A stretch of DNA of 64,000 nt from NCBI RefSeq assembly GCF_001528665.1, contig NZ_BBYJ01000019.1:62001-126000 (forward strand). Direction: 5' to 3'. This document shows positions 43,152-51,459 of this stretch, piece after piece (the first letter of the stretch is position 1; the number at the start of each line of letters is the position of its first letter). The DNA is from Microtetraspora malaysiensis. GTDB lineage: Bacteria; Actinomycetota; Actinomycetes; Streptosporangiales; Streptosporangiaceae. The position numbers and the translations under genes were made by a program. The notes under the pieces are model-generated. The model had not been told where the DNA came from and made no database searches. It saw only the letters and a list, made by a program, of their open reading frames with translations.

Positions 43152-44636
43152 CTATGTGATACGCCCGCCGTCGACTGCCTGCGACCGGTCGGCCTCAGTC
43201 GCCGTCGGCCCCGGACGCATGCTGGTGACAGCGTCCGCGTCGCGGACGCGCAGGGCGATGAGGAAGCCGAGAAGCGCGAGCGCGGCGGTGACGATGAAGA
43301 CATCGTGGTAGGCGGCGAAGATCGCTTCCTGCCTAGTGGCGAGATCGGTGGCCCGAGCACCGAGACCACCGAGCCTGGAGTCGGTTCGCGCGGTGAGCAG
43401 GCTGGCGACCACGGCGACGCCGGCGGCACTGGCGACTTGACGAGTGGTGGAGAACACCGAGGAGGCTCGTGCGATCGCCGCAGGGGTGATTGTGGCGAAG
43501 GTGGCCGCTTGCAGGGGGATCACGGTGAGTGCCATGCCTGCCCCCATGGCGAACAGCGACAGCCGGACAGCCCAGAGAGTTGTGCCGGGACCGACCATGA
43601 TCAGCATCACCTGGGCGACGGCGATGACGGCAAACCCGGTCACAAGCAGGCGGTGGGGGCCGACCTTCGGGTACAGACGGCCCGCCACGGGGAGGAGGAC
43701 CAGCATTCCGAGCGCCTGGAACATCGTGACCAGGCCGGAGCCGGTGGCGTCGACGCCCATCTGATACTGCAGAAGCAGCGGCACCAGGAACAACGCACCC
43801 ATCAGCGCTCCCGACGACGGAAGCATCAGCAGGTTACCCGTCCGAAACAGCCGGTTCTTCAGCAGGCGCAGGTCGATCATCGGCTCGGTACGGGTCAGCT
43901 CGATCGCGACGAACGCAGCCGCCAGCACGAGGCCGGCCCCGAGCGGCACCAGCACAGCGGCGGTGCCCCACCCCTCTCGGGCCCCACGGTCGAGGCCGAG
44001 CAGCAGCAGCGCGAGCGCCGCACCACCGGACAGGAACCCGGCGACATCGAAGCGCCCCGGGTCGTCCGCGCGTTCCTCGCGAAGGGCCACCACCGCGAAG
44101 AGCAGACCGAGCACGCCGATCGGCACTTTGAGGAAGAAGATCCACCGCCAGCTGACGTTGTCGACCATCCATCCGCCGAGCACCGGACCGAGGGCGGGAG
44201 CAATGGTGGTCGGTATGGATAGGACCGCCGACGCCTTCGCCCGCTCGGCCGGCGGAAAGGCGCGGAACAGCATCGCGGTGCCGACCGGGGTCAGCAGCCC
44301 GCCGCCGACGCCTTGGACGACCCTGGCCGTGATCAGCTCGCCGAGGGAACCGGCGGCACCGCCCCAGGCCGAGGCGGCGGTGAAGACCGCGAGCGCGAAC
44401 ACGAAGGTGCGCTTGGCGCCGAACCGGTCAGCAACCCACCCGGAGGCGGGGATGAACACCGCCATGCTGACCAGGTAACCGGTGACCAGCCACTGCAGCG
44501 TCTCGGTCCCGGCGTCGAAGTTCCGGCCGAGCGCGGGCAGCGCCGTGTTCAGCACCGTCATGTCGAGGATCTCCATGAAGAGACCGAACACGAACGCGAC
44601 GGCGACCAGCCATTTGTATGGCACGCGTCTCACCAT
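43152..44636 (-). CDS. MFS drug exporter, DHA2 (EmrB/QacA) family, 14 TM
   Basis: 494 aa. Motif A GWVADRFGAKRTF after TM2, motif C region APALGPVLGGWMVDN in TM5, 14 hydrophobic segments, ending in a short polar tail. Proton-driven export of hydrophobic or cationic toxicants is typical. Last gene of a leftward cluster headed by a MarR regulator; its ATG overlaps the end of the small gene upstream by 7 bp. Confidence 0.92.
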   Translation of the reverse strand: MVRRVPYKWLVAVAFVFGLFMEILDMTVLNTALPALGRNFDAGTETLQWLVTGYLVSMAVFIPASGWVADRFGAKRTFVFALAVFTAASAWGGAAGSLGELITARVVQGVGGGLLTPVGTAMLFRAFPPAERAKASAVLSIPTTIAPALGPVLGGWMVDNVSWRWIFFLKVPIGVLGLLFAVVALREERADDPGRFDVAGFLSGGAALALLLLGLDRGAREGWGTAAVLVPLGAGLVLAAAFVAIELTRTEPMIDLRLLKNRLFRTGNLLMLPSSGALMGALFLVPLLLQYQMGVDATGSGLVTMFQALGMLVLLPVAGRLYPKVGPHRLLVTGFAVIAVAQVMLIMVGPGTTLWAVRLSLFAMGAGMALTVIPLQAATFATITPAAIARASSVFSTTRQVASAAGVAVVASLLTARTDSRLGGLGARATDLATRQEAIFAAYHDVFIVTAALALLGFLIALRVRDADAVTSMRPGPTATEADRSQAVDGGRIT

Positions 44637-44908
44637 GGTGCGGCTCCTGTCCGTCCGCCGATCGAGTTTCTGACGTCAGCCGGCCGGCGCTCACGGTCCA
44701 GCCCTGCCGGCTTCTCACCGATGTGCCGGCGGGCCGCCGGGGTGCCCTTGCGCGGTGCGCCCGGATCGAACTGGAGCGGCCGGTGGACGATCGGGACGTC
44801 GTCTCCTCCTTGGACGGCTCGAAGCGCGCGCTTGCCGGTGTAGCACCAGCGGCGGACCATGTCGGCGTAGACATCGGTCGCCGGCGGGGCGTTTTGGGTA
44901 GTGGTCAT
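44630..44908 (-). CDS. Small hypothetical protein between LUD and MFS genes
   Basis: 92 aa from ATG 44908. N-terminus TTTQNAPPATDVYADMVRRW, then CYTGKRALRAVQGGDDVPIV and an Arg-rich C-terminus. No signal or membrane segment. It ends inside the MFS start, so translation is coupled. I recognise no family. The low-complexity C-terminal 25 residues may be out-of-frame extension after an indel. Confidence 0.5.
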   Translation of the reverse strand: MTTTQNAPPATDVYADMVRRWCYTGKRALRAVQGGDDVPIVHRPLQFDPGAPRKGTPAARRHIGEKPAGLDRERRPADVRNSIGGRTGAAPW

Positions 44909-44925
44909 GATTTCCCAGGACCTGG

Positions 44926-45576
44926 TCAGAAGCCGATGGGTTCGCGGACCAGGACAACGGTGATGCGTTCGGGGAACATCTCGTTGTCGACGATGAGAAT
45001 CTTCGAGAGCAGAGCCGGCGTGCCGTAGGCCTCCCGGGCGCGGGCGTCCTCGCGCGGGTAGGCGTATGTCTGGATGCGGCGCATGGCCTCGTCGAGGTCG
45101 GGCACAATCTTCTGGGAGCCGACGACCCAGATGACCCGGCCCGCGCTGAAGCTGTAGGGGCCGAGCTGGCTTCCGCTCCCCGAGGCGGTCAGCAGCCGCC
45201 CGTCCTCGGTCACCGCGTGCACGCTCCCGATGACGACGTCGGGGGCGGCGCCGAGGGTTCGCATCTCATCGAATCGCCCTTCCTCCCGCAACCTCATGAG
45301 CTTGGGGCGTACGGCGTCGAAGCGTCCCGATGCGTTGATGTCATCGTCCAGCCTGGACACTCGAAGCGTTTCGCTGGAGACGGTGAAGATGCTCTTGTCG
45401 GTGGGCAGCAGCCGCGTGACGACGGCGCGAGCCTCGGCCGCGGTGTCGACGATCTCGACGGCGTAGCCCTTATCCCGGAGGGCTGCTGCGGTTCGGTGGA
45501 GCTGCTCTTCGGTTGCGGATCGTGCGAAGCGGGTGTCGATCGGGAGACCGGTATCGGTCGTGTGAGTGGTGGTCAT
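44926..45576 (-). CDS. LUD-domain protein (LutC/YkgG-like)
   Basis: 216 aa from ATG 45576, GAGAGG upstream. LUD features: AALRDKGYAVEIVDTAAEAR, PTDKSIFTVSSETLRVS, APDVVIGSVHAVTEDGRLLT, ASGSGSQLGPYSFSAGRVIW, VGSQKIVPDLDEAMRRI. Family members belong to lactate-oxidation complexes or are stand-alone NAD/thiol-related proteins. LutA and LutB are absent here, so the usual lactate role is doubtful. In the MarR-DoxX-LUD-MFS cluster it may respond to electrophilic or quinone stress. Confidence 0.85.
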   Translation of the reverse strand: MTTTHTTDTGLPIDTRFARSATEEQLHRTAAALRDKGYAVEIVDTAAEARAVVTRLLPTDKSIFTVSSETLRVSRLDDDINASGRFDAVRPKLMRLREEGRFDEMRTLGAAPDVVIGSVHAVTEDGRLLTASGSGSQLGPYSFSAGRVIWVVGSQKIVPDLDEAMRRIQTYAYPREDARAREAYGTPALLSKILIVDNEMFPERITVVLVREPIGF

Positions 45577-45632
45577 CAGGGAACCTCTCATTGATCTTGT
45601 GGCTTGCGCGACAGGCCCGGGGACTTCGCGCT

Positions 45633-45986
45633 TTAGAGGGCGACCAGGGCAAGGCCGGCCGTGACCGCGCTGAGCACCAGCAGAACCAGCGACGGCAAGG
45701 TGCCCTTGGCCGTGTCGCGAGCCTTGATGTGAGTCGCGACGGCGCCGGCCATGAGGAGCGCCAGGCCGACCGCGGCCGCGACGCCGAGCACTCCGACCCA
45801 CAGCCCGACGACCAGGCCGACGGCTCCGACGATCTCCAGCCCGCCGATGACGCGCATGAGCCCGGTAGGCACGCCGAGTCTGGCGAGCTGAGCCGCCATT
45901 TCGTCCTTGCCGGAGGCCTTCGGGAAGCCGGCTCCGGCAAAGGCGAGGGCCAGCAGGACGGACAGGACGGCGGTGGCGATGAACAT
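45633..45986 (-). CDS. DoxX family membrane protein
   Basis: 117 aa from ATG 45986 with GAGGAGAA upstream; a GTG six codons earlier overlaps that ribosome site. Four hydrophobic segments with DoxX pattern (LALAFAGAGFPKASGKDEMA, VIGGLEIVGAVGLVVGLWVG). Same strand as the LUD gene 56 bp further on. Second DoxX gene of the window (other at 19417). Confidence 0.85.
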   Translation of the reverse strand: MFIATAVLSVLLALAFAGAGFPKASGKDEMAAQLARLGVPTGLMRVIGGLEIVGAVGLVVGLWVGVLGVAAAVGLALLMAGAVATHIKARDTAKGTLPSLVLLVLSAVTAGLALVAL

Positions 45987-46425
45987 GGTCGCGGTTCTCC
46001 TCACGAGGATTTACTTCAGTGGCTGAACTGTTTTCTATCAGAAGTTATTTCCGGCGCGCCAACAAGGTGGCCCCACCGGGGACGATCAGCAGCGATACGA
46101 GCACGGCGCGCAGGCCGGTGAGGCCGACCGCTATCAGGCAGCGCTCTGCCGCCGATGGCGCTACCAGGGGAATCCCCATCGCGTTCGCCATGCTGGGGGC
46201 GAACATCGTGGGCGAGTGACGCGGACGCACGCCGGGGCCCGCCGTCGAGCCGAACGGTGAGCCGGGCGGTTTACGGCAGCCATGGCGAGCGCCTGTTCCG
46301 GGTGGGTCTCGGTCGCCGACGACACCCGCCGATGCGGCGTCGGCCGCCTTGGTTTCGCCGACGGCATCGAGCCGGGCAGAAGCGGGACGGGGAGAGGGCG
46401 AACCCTCTCGGCCGCCCGCGGAGGT
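45987..46425. other. 439-bp gap between DoxX and MarR genes
   Basis: No convincing gene. The left end is AT-rich (46010-46060) and contains ACTTC and GAAGT arms around 46013-46045, plausible as the DoxX operon promoter with a MarR site. The remainder has short frames with hydrophobic runs on both strands (e.g. GIPIAFAMLGANIVGE, plus strand, ending 46219), which may be gene debris. Confidence 0.4.
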
Positions 46426-46878
46426 TCAGCGCCGGGTGTCGGCGCCGGCCACTGACTGAGCCGTACGCAGGAGCGACAGCAACTCGCTCCGCTGGCCGGC
46501 ATCGAGCACCGAGATGATCGGCGCCCTTTCGAACAGGCGGGCCAGGAGGCGATCCCTGAGCTGCTGTCCGCGATGCGTGAGGAGAAGCCGCTTGGCCCTA
46601 CGATCCTCCGGGTCTGGTTCCCGCCGCAGGAAGCCACACCGTTCGAGGGAGTCGGCGATCGCGGTCACATGGGACGGCTCGCAGCGCAGATGCGCGGCCA
46701 CCTCCCCCATGCGCTGAGGCTCCTGGAGATGGATCAGCGTGTGAGCCTGTGGGACGGTGAGACCCACGTCGGTGGCGGTCTCCTCGAAGTGCGCGCGTAG
46801 GGCCATCGCCACGGCGAACAGAAACTCCACGATCTCCTGGCCCTCTGGGTCCGGCCAATCGATTCGTATATCCGCCAC
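46426..46878 (-). CDS. MarR family transcriptional regulator
   Basis: 150 aa. Winged helix core: LTVPQAHTLIHLQEPQRMGE, VAAHLRCEPSHVTAIADSLE, RCGFLRREPDPEDRRAKRLL, LTHRGQQLRDRL with the typical D-x-R wing. MarR proteins repress export and detox genes and sense small phenolic or oxidising ligands. Probable controller of the DoxX-LUD-MFS genes downstream on the same strand, and of itself. Confidence 0.92.
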   Translation of the reverse strand: MADIRIDWPDPEGQEIVEFLFAVAMALRAHFEETATDVGLTVPQAHTLIHLQEPQRMGEVAAHLRCEPSHVTAIADSLERCGFLRREPDPEDRRAKRLLLTHRGQQLRDRLLARLFERAPIISVLDAGQRSELLSLLRTAQSVAGADTRR

Positions 46879-47087
46879 GACTCCCCACCCGCTTGCTCCA
46901 CCCCCTGAACTATTCCACGCCCGGCACGATTCCCGGAATGGCGCGGAGGCAGGCCATCCCGCCTCTCACGGGTGTGGTGCGGGGAGGGATACACCGCGGC
47001 CGGGCGGACACCCGTGCCACCGGGCTGGACATCAAGCCACTACGCCGAGGCCCTGGGAAAGCCATAGGTGCGGCCGGGGGTGCGAAA

Positions 47088-47231
47088 CCAGTCCTCACCG
47101 AGGTCCTCGCAGCTCAGACACCCGACCTGGCCGCAGCACTGGCGGAGGCCAAAGCCGCCGAATCGGGACACCTCCACCTGGATGGCACCGCGCTCGCCAT
47201 CCTCCGTCTCGAGAACGGCAGGCACACCTGA
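47088..47231 (+). mobile_element. Transposase fragment (IS5-like DDE)
   Basis: The ~47-codon stretch ending at TGA 47231 reads PVLTEVLAAQTPDLAAALAE, AKAAESGHLHLDGTALAI. The pattern helix-LxxALxxA-then-LxLDGT is that of the first catalytic Asp region of actinobacterial IS5/DDE_Tnp_4 transposases. No start, no downstream catalytic residues and no terminal repeats. Nearby debris includes a 35-nt repeat shared with 42093-42127. Confidence 0.35.
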
Positions 47232-47239
47232 TCGAAGAT

Positions 47240-47274
47240 CACACTCCGCGGTGATTCGTTATGCGGAAAGGCTC
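47240..47274 (+). repeat. 35-nt dispersed repeat, copy 2
   Basis: Inverse-oriented partner of 42093-42127 (30/35). In one frame both read VIRYAERL or MIRYAERL. It lies 9 bp after the transposase fragment, supporting a mobile-element origin. Confidence 0.65.
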
Positions 47275-47479
47275 CTTGGCCCAGCTACGGCCAGGCGTTT
47301 CACCGGAGCCCCAGGGATCGACATTCCGGCAAATCTGGAACATTTCCCTCTTCGCCGATGCGCTCTTGTCCGAACATGATGTCGAACAAAGTCCGGTACG
47401 CCCGCCCTGAACTGACGATCGCCGAGGGGATGACACACTGGTGGGCTCAACTCACCCACCGTGCCCGGGAGATGAACAG

Positions 47480-47911
47480 ATGAATCGCACCGCCGACACG
47501 GTCGCCGCAACCCAGGAACGCTCCGGCGGATGCCTGTGCGGACGGATCCGTTTCACCGTCAAGGGCAAGGCTGCCTACCCGCACACGTGCAGCTGCCCCC
47601 ACTGCCAGAAGCTCGGCGGCGGGCCGATGATGTGGTGGGCCGGCTTCGCCCCGAAAGATGTCACCTGGACCGGCGAGAGCGAGCCGACCTGGTTCGAGAC
47701 GTTCGAGGGCGAGGCCAAGCGCGGCTTCTGCCCCCACTGCGGCAGCCGCCTCGCGGCGATCGACAGCGACGTCCCGGATCTCGGCATCGTCGTCACGGCC
47801 CTCGACGACACCAGCGGCCCCGACCTCGTCCCGGTCAACCAGTCCTTCCGCGACAACGCCGTGCACTGGCTGCCCCAGGTCCCCGACACCCAGAACAGCC
47901 CCGTCGGCTGA
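47480..47911 (+). CDS. GFA-family zinc protein (glutathione-dependent formaldehyde-activating-like)
   Basis: 143 aa from ATG 47480 (GGGAG upstream). Zinc ligands of the Mss4-like fold: GGCLCGRIRF, HTCSCPHCQKLGG, GFCPHCGSRLA. MMWWAGF and VNQSFRDNAVHWLPQVP fit the family. Members bind small thiol adducts; most are uncharacterised. Monocistronic, convergent with the FAH gene, with a hairpin between. Confidence 0.9.
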   Translation: MNRTADTVAATQERSGGCLCGRIRFTVKGKAAYPHTCSCPHCQKLGGGPMMWWAGFAPKDVTWTGESEPTWFETFEGEAKRGFCPHCGSRLAAIDSDVPDLGIVVTALDDTSGPDLVPVNQSFRDNAVHWLPQVPDTQNSPVG

Positions 47912-47924
47912 CGCGCCCGAGACC

Positions 47925-47961
47925 TCCGGGGGCGGCATTCCTTGACTCGCAGGCCCCCGGA
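47925..47961. terminator. Bidirectional terminator between convergent GFA and FAH genes
   Basis: TCCGGGGGC (47925-47933) and GCCCCCGGA (47953-47961) form a perfect 9-bp stem with a 19-nt loop in the 102-bp convergent gap. Confidence 0.6.
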
Positions 47962-48013
47962 CCCCATATTTGCTCGCACCGTCCGGTTGGTCGTCGGCGC
48001 CGCGAGGCCTCGG

Positions 48014-48838
48014 TCATGCCACGACGGTCCGTTGCCGGCCGAGGCCGTCGATCTCGACCTCCACGACATCTCCGGGTGCCAGGAAAGTGAAGCGCCCGGA
48101 CATGGCCACCCCTTCGGGCGTACCGGTGTTGATCACGTCACCCGGGTCGAGCACGGTGTACTGGGACAGGTGCCAGATCAGGTACGCCACGCTGAAGATC
48201 ATGTCAGCGGTGGTGGAGTCCTGGCGAGGCTCGCCGTTCACCCACGAGCGCAGGCCCAGCTTCTGCGGGTCCCCGACCTCATCCGAGGTGACCAGCCAGG
48301 GCCCGAAAGGGTTGAAGGTCTCGCAGCTCTTTCCCTTGGACCACTGGCCGCCGGAATGGGCGATCTGGAAATCCCGCTCCGACACGTCGTTGGAGACCAC
48401 GTATCCCGCGACGTGCTCGAGTGCCTGCTCAGGTGTGTCGAGGTAGCGCGCCCGCCTGCCGATCACCACCGCGAGCTCGACTTCCCAGTCGGTCTTCGCC
48501 GAGCCGCGCGGGATCAGCACCTGGTCGTACGGGCCGACCACCGTGTTCGGGGCCTTGTAGAAGACGATCGGGGTGGGCGGCGGTGCGGCGCCCGACTCGG
48601 CGGCGTGTGCGGCGTAGTTCTGGCCGACGCACAGCACCACGCCCGGCCTGGCGACCGGCGGGCCGATCCTGAGCCCGGTGATGTCGATCTCCGGAAGACC
48701 GTCGAGGTTCCGCACGCCGCCGGCGGCCAGGAAGGCACCGTCGATGTCGGAGGTGAGCCCCGACAGGTCGGCGTAGCGTTCTCCGTCGAAGGCGACCGGC
48801 CGCTCCTGGCCGGGCTCACCGACGCGCATGTATCGCAT
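48014..48838 (-). CDS. FAH-family hydrolase (paralogue of the fucose-operon enzyme)
   Basis: 274 aa from ATG 48838 behind AAGGAGATG. Motifs [80 protein letters not shown]. Much closer to the enzyme at 22975 than to the one at 52397. It would hydrolyse an acylpyruvate-type C-C bond. Its own promoter region has no ACATCCGATGT copy, so it is probably not in the fucose regulon. Next upstream on the strand, 172 bp away, is the aminotransferase gene. Confidence 0.87.
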   Translation of the reverse strand: MRYMRVGEPGQERPVAFDGERYADLSGLTSDIDGAFLAAGGVRNLDGLPEIDITGLRIGPPVARPGVVLCVGQNYAAHAAESGAAPPPTPIVFYKAPNTVVGPYDQVLIPRGSAKTDWEVELAVVIGRRARYLDTPEQALEHVAGYVVSNDVSERDFQIAHSGGQWSKGKSCETFNPFGPWLVTSDEVGDPQKLGLRSWVNGEPRQDSTTADMIFSVAYLIWHLSQYTVLDPGDVINTGTPEGVAMSGRFTFLAPGDVVEVEIDGLGRQRTVVA

Positions 48839-49010
48839 TGATCATCTCCTTCTATTCGATATATGACGGAACGACGCGGATTGCGGCTGATCGACCCGGC
48901 GTCGTCACGTACGAGCCTGGTGGCGGGACGAGGACCGCCCCATCACCAGGCTCAAGGTCGCCGCCAGGGCGGGCAGAAAGCACCGATCCCACCACACCCC
49001 GCGTGCATGG

Positions 49011-50321
49011 TCAGTCGCCGTGCAGCAGGCCTTCGGCGTGCATGGACTTGAGGACGTCGCGGGCGGCCTCCAGGGTGAGGTCGATGTCGGCATCGGTGTG
49101 GGCGCCGGAGATGTGGTTGCGCTTGAGGGACATCGGGAGCATGAGGAACCCCGCGTCGGTCATGCGGCGGTGGAAGGTCCGGTAGGCGGAATCATCGTTG
49201 CGCAGCAGGTCCCGGTAGCCGCGTACGGGGCCGGAGGTGAAGTAGACGGCGAAGACGCCGCCGAATCCGGCGACGGTGGCGGGCGTGGAAAGTTCGGCGA
49301 GGATATCCTCCAGGCCCGCGCGCATGCGCGCGCCGAGCCGGTGGGTCCGCTGGTAGAAGTCCGGGTTGTCACGTAGGTAGGTCATGGTCGCCACGGCCGC
49401 CGCCGCCGAGACGGGGTGCCCGTTGAAGGTCCCGGCCAGCAGAACGTCGGACTCGTAGCGGGCCATCAGGTCGCGCCTGCCCGCGAGCCCGGCCACGGGG
49501 AAGCCGTTGCCCATGGATTTGCCGAAGGCGGTCAGGTCGGGCGTGATTCCGCAGATCTGCTGGTAGCCCCCGAGCGCGTGCCGGAAGCCGGTGATCACCT
49601 CGTCGAAGACGAGCAGGGACCCGTGCGCGGACGTCAGCGCCCTGAGGCCCTCGACGAACTCCTGGGCGGGGAGGAGCGCGCCGACGTTGTGCGGGATGGG
49701 TTCGAGGATGACCGCGGCGATCTGCTCGGGGTGTCGTTCGTACAGTGCGCGGACCGAGTCGAGGTCGTTGAACTCCGCGATGAGCGTCGAGTCCACCGCC
49801 TCATCGAGCAGACCGGCGGAGAGCGGATCCCTGCCGTACGCGCGATCCGCCGGGGAGATCACATTCCTGGCGACCGAGTCGTGCCAGCCGTGGTAGCAGC
49901 CCTGGAACTTGACCAGCAGCGGACGTCCGGTGACCGCGCGGGCCAGGCGCACGGCCTGGGCGGTCGCCTCGGAGCCGCTCATCGCCGCGATCATCATCTC
50001 GGCCGAAGGGATGAGCTCGGTGACCAGCTCGGCCAACTCGATCTCCAGCGGCGTCACCCCCAACCCGATCAGGTCGACGCCGTCCAACGCGCGGGCGACC
50101 GCCTCGTTCACCACGGGCGCGTTGTGGCCGAGGAGCACGGCTCCGAACGCGGCATGGTAGTCGAGGTAGCGCGTGCCGTCCGCGTCGGTGACGTGCGCGC
50201 CCGCCGCGGACACGAAGGCGTACGGCGCGCCGATGTACCGCGTCGCGGAGTTCACGCCTCCGGGAAGCACCGCGCGGGCGGCGTCGTGCAGGGCCCGGCC
50301 GGCCGGCTTGATCGAGTCCAC
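49011..50321 (-). CDS. Class III aminotransferase, glutamate-1-semialdehyde 2,1-aminomutase-like
   Basis: 436 aa from GTG 50321 (AAGGGG upstream). Motifs: LPGGVNSATRYIGAPYAFV, AAMSGSEATAQAVRLARAVT, KFQGCYHGWHD, LLVFDEVITGFRHALGGY, and the PLP lysine in LTAFGKSMGNGFPVAG. Family members move an amino group within or between small molecules; several are catabolic or amino-sugar enzymes. It is not the haem-pathway HemL by context. Divergent from the long oxidoreductase-transporter operon and sharing its palindromic operators, hence part of the same pathway. Confidence 0.87.
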   Translation of the reverse strand: MDSIKPAGRALHDAARAVLPGGVNSATRYIGAPYAFVSAAGAHVTDADGTRYLDYHAAFGAVLLGHNAPVVNEAVARALDGVDLIGLGVTPLEIELAELVTELIPSAEMMIAAMSGSEATAQAVRLARAVTGRPLLVKFQGCYHGWHDSVARNVISPADRAYGRDPLSAGLLDEAVDSTLIAEFNDLDSVRALYERHPEQIAAVILEPIPHNVGALLPAQEFVEGLRALTSAHGSLLVFDEVITGFRHALGGYQQICGITPDLTAFGKSMGNGFPVAGLAGRRDLMARYESDVLLAGTFNGHPVSAAAAVATMTYLRDNPDFYQRTHRLGARMRAGLEDILAELSTPATVAGFGGVFAVYFTSGPVRGYRDLLRNDDSAYRTFHRRMTDAGFLMLPMSLKRNHISGAHTDADIDLTLEAARDVLKSMHAEGLLHGD

Positions 50322-50336
50322 CTTGCACCCCTTACA

Positions 50337-50459
50337 TGGAATGTCATTTCAGGTCGCAGTCGAAAGTATGTGGAACGCTGTGCCACGTCAATGCCCCCTG
50401 CCCCCCTTGACAGTGCGGAGACACGCCCCCAAGGATGCACACATGGAAAGAGATTCCAT
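50337..50459. promoter_or_regulatory. Divergent promoter with two IclR-type palindromes
   Basis: TGGAATGTCATTTCA (50337-50351) lies 16 bp before the aminotransferase start; TGGAAAGAGATTCCA (50444-50458) covers the first codons of the rightward gene. They agree at 11 of 15 positions and resemble the IclR consensus TGGAAATNATTTCCA. TTGACA (50407-50412) and AAGGAT (50431-50436) form a rightward promoter whose start point would fall at or near the ATG at 50443, so the transcript may be leaderless. The IclR gene of this operon (60603) is the obvious ligand. Confidence 0.65.
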
Positions 50460-51459
50460 GTCAAATCGCCCGCTCGGCATCCTGGTGGTGGGAGCCGGCG
50501 CGATCGCGGACCTGCACGTCGCGGCCGTCGCCGCCGACCCCAGGTGCGTGCTCGCGGGCTTCGCCGACGTGAACGCCGATCGGGCGCGGACCGCCGCGCA
50601 CCGTAACGGCGGCGTCTTCTGGACCGCCGACCTCGCCGAGGCGCTTGCCCGCCCCGACGTTGACGCCTGCATCATCTGCACCCCCAACGACACCCACGAG
50701 GATCTGGCGCTGCGCGTGGCGGAGGCGGGCAAGCACCTGCTTCTCGAGAAACCGCTCGCGACGACCGTCGAGGGCGCGGACGCGATCGTCGAAGCGTTCG
50801 CGCGGCGCGGCCTCGTCCTCGCCGTGGCCCACTCCCATCGGTTCTACGACTACGGCCGCACCGTCCACGATGAGATCGCCTCCGGCGCGGTCGGCCGGCC
50901 CACACTCGTACGGCTCGCGCTGCTCGGCGGCTGGATCTGGCCGGACTGGCGCGCCTGGGTGATCGACCCCGCGAGGTCCGGCGGGCACGCGCTGCACAAC
51001 GGCGTGCACCTGCTCGACCTGGTCACGTGGTGGATCGGCAGCCGTCCCGTCTCGGTGTACGCGAGAGGACAACGCCGGACTGCGACAGAGTTGGACGTCC
51101 ACGACTACCTGGAGATGGTGGTCAGGTACGACGACGGCGCGGTGGCGATCTGCGAGATGAGCCGCGCCCATCGCCCCACCGCGTTGGCCCATCGGGACGT
51201 CGTGGTGCAGGGCACCGGCGGCCTGCTCACGCTGGCGTGGGACGGCGAGGGCGCGCTCCTGTGGGACGAGAAGGGGGCGCACACGCTCGACCCCGGCGTG
51301 GCGTACGGATTCGCAGCCCAGCTCGGCGCCTGGCTGGACGCCGTCACCGCCGGGGACGCGGGGACATCCGTGTCGGGCGAGGAGGCGGCCATGGCCGTCG
51401 CGCTCGGGGTCGCGGCCGAGCGCTCGATGGCCCTCGGCGTACCAGTGGAGGTGCAGTGA
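50443..51459 (+). CDS. Gfo/Idh/MocA family oxidoreductase (first of two)
   Basis: 338 aa from ATG 50443, or 333 from ATG 50458; the second lies inside the operator palindrome. N-terminal Rossmann motif ILVVGAGAIADLHVAAVAAD, the EKP motif LLLEKPLATTVEGAD, and the C-terminal substrate domain with GGHALHNGVHLLDLVTWWIG (H-x-x-x-D-x-x pattern). NAD(P)-dependent oxidation of a sugar, cyclitol or related alcohol is expected. First gene of a 13-gene co-directional operon. Confidence 0.88.
   Translation: MERDSMSNRPLGILVVGAGAIADLHVAAVAADPRCVLAGFADVNADRARTAAHRNGGVFWTADLAEALARPDVDACIICTPNDTHEDLALRVAEAGKHLLLEKPLATTVEGADAIVEAFARRGLVLAVAHSHRFYDYGRTVHDEIASGAVGRPTLVRLALLGGWIWPDWRAWVIDPARSGGHALHNGVHLLDLVTWWIGSRPVSVYARGQRRTATELDVHDYLEMVVRYDDGAVAICEMSRAHRPTALAHRDVVVQGTGGLLTLAWDGEGALLWDEKGAHTLDPGVAYGFAAQLGAWLDAVTAGDAGTSVSGEEAAMAVALGVAAERSMALGVPVEVQ

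Noticed and set aside
50372-50388. GTGG-N9-CCAC inverted repeat in the divergent promoter
   Set aside because: Arms of only four bases; the flanking TGGAA-type palindromes explain regulation better.
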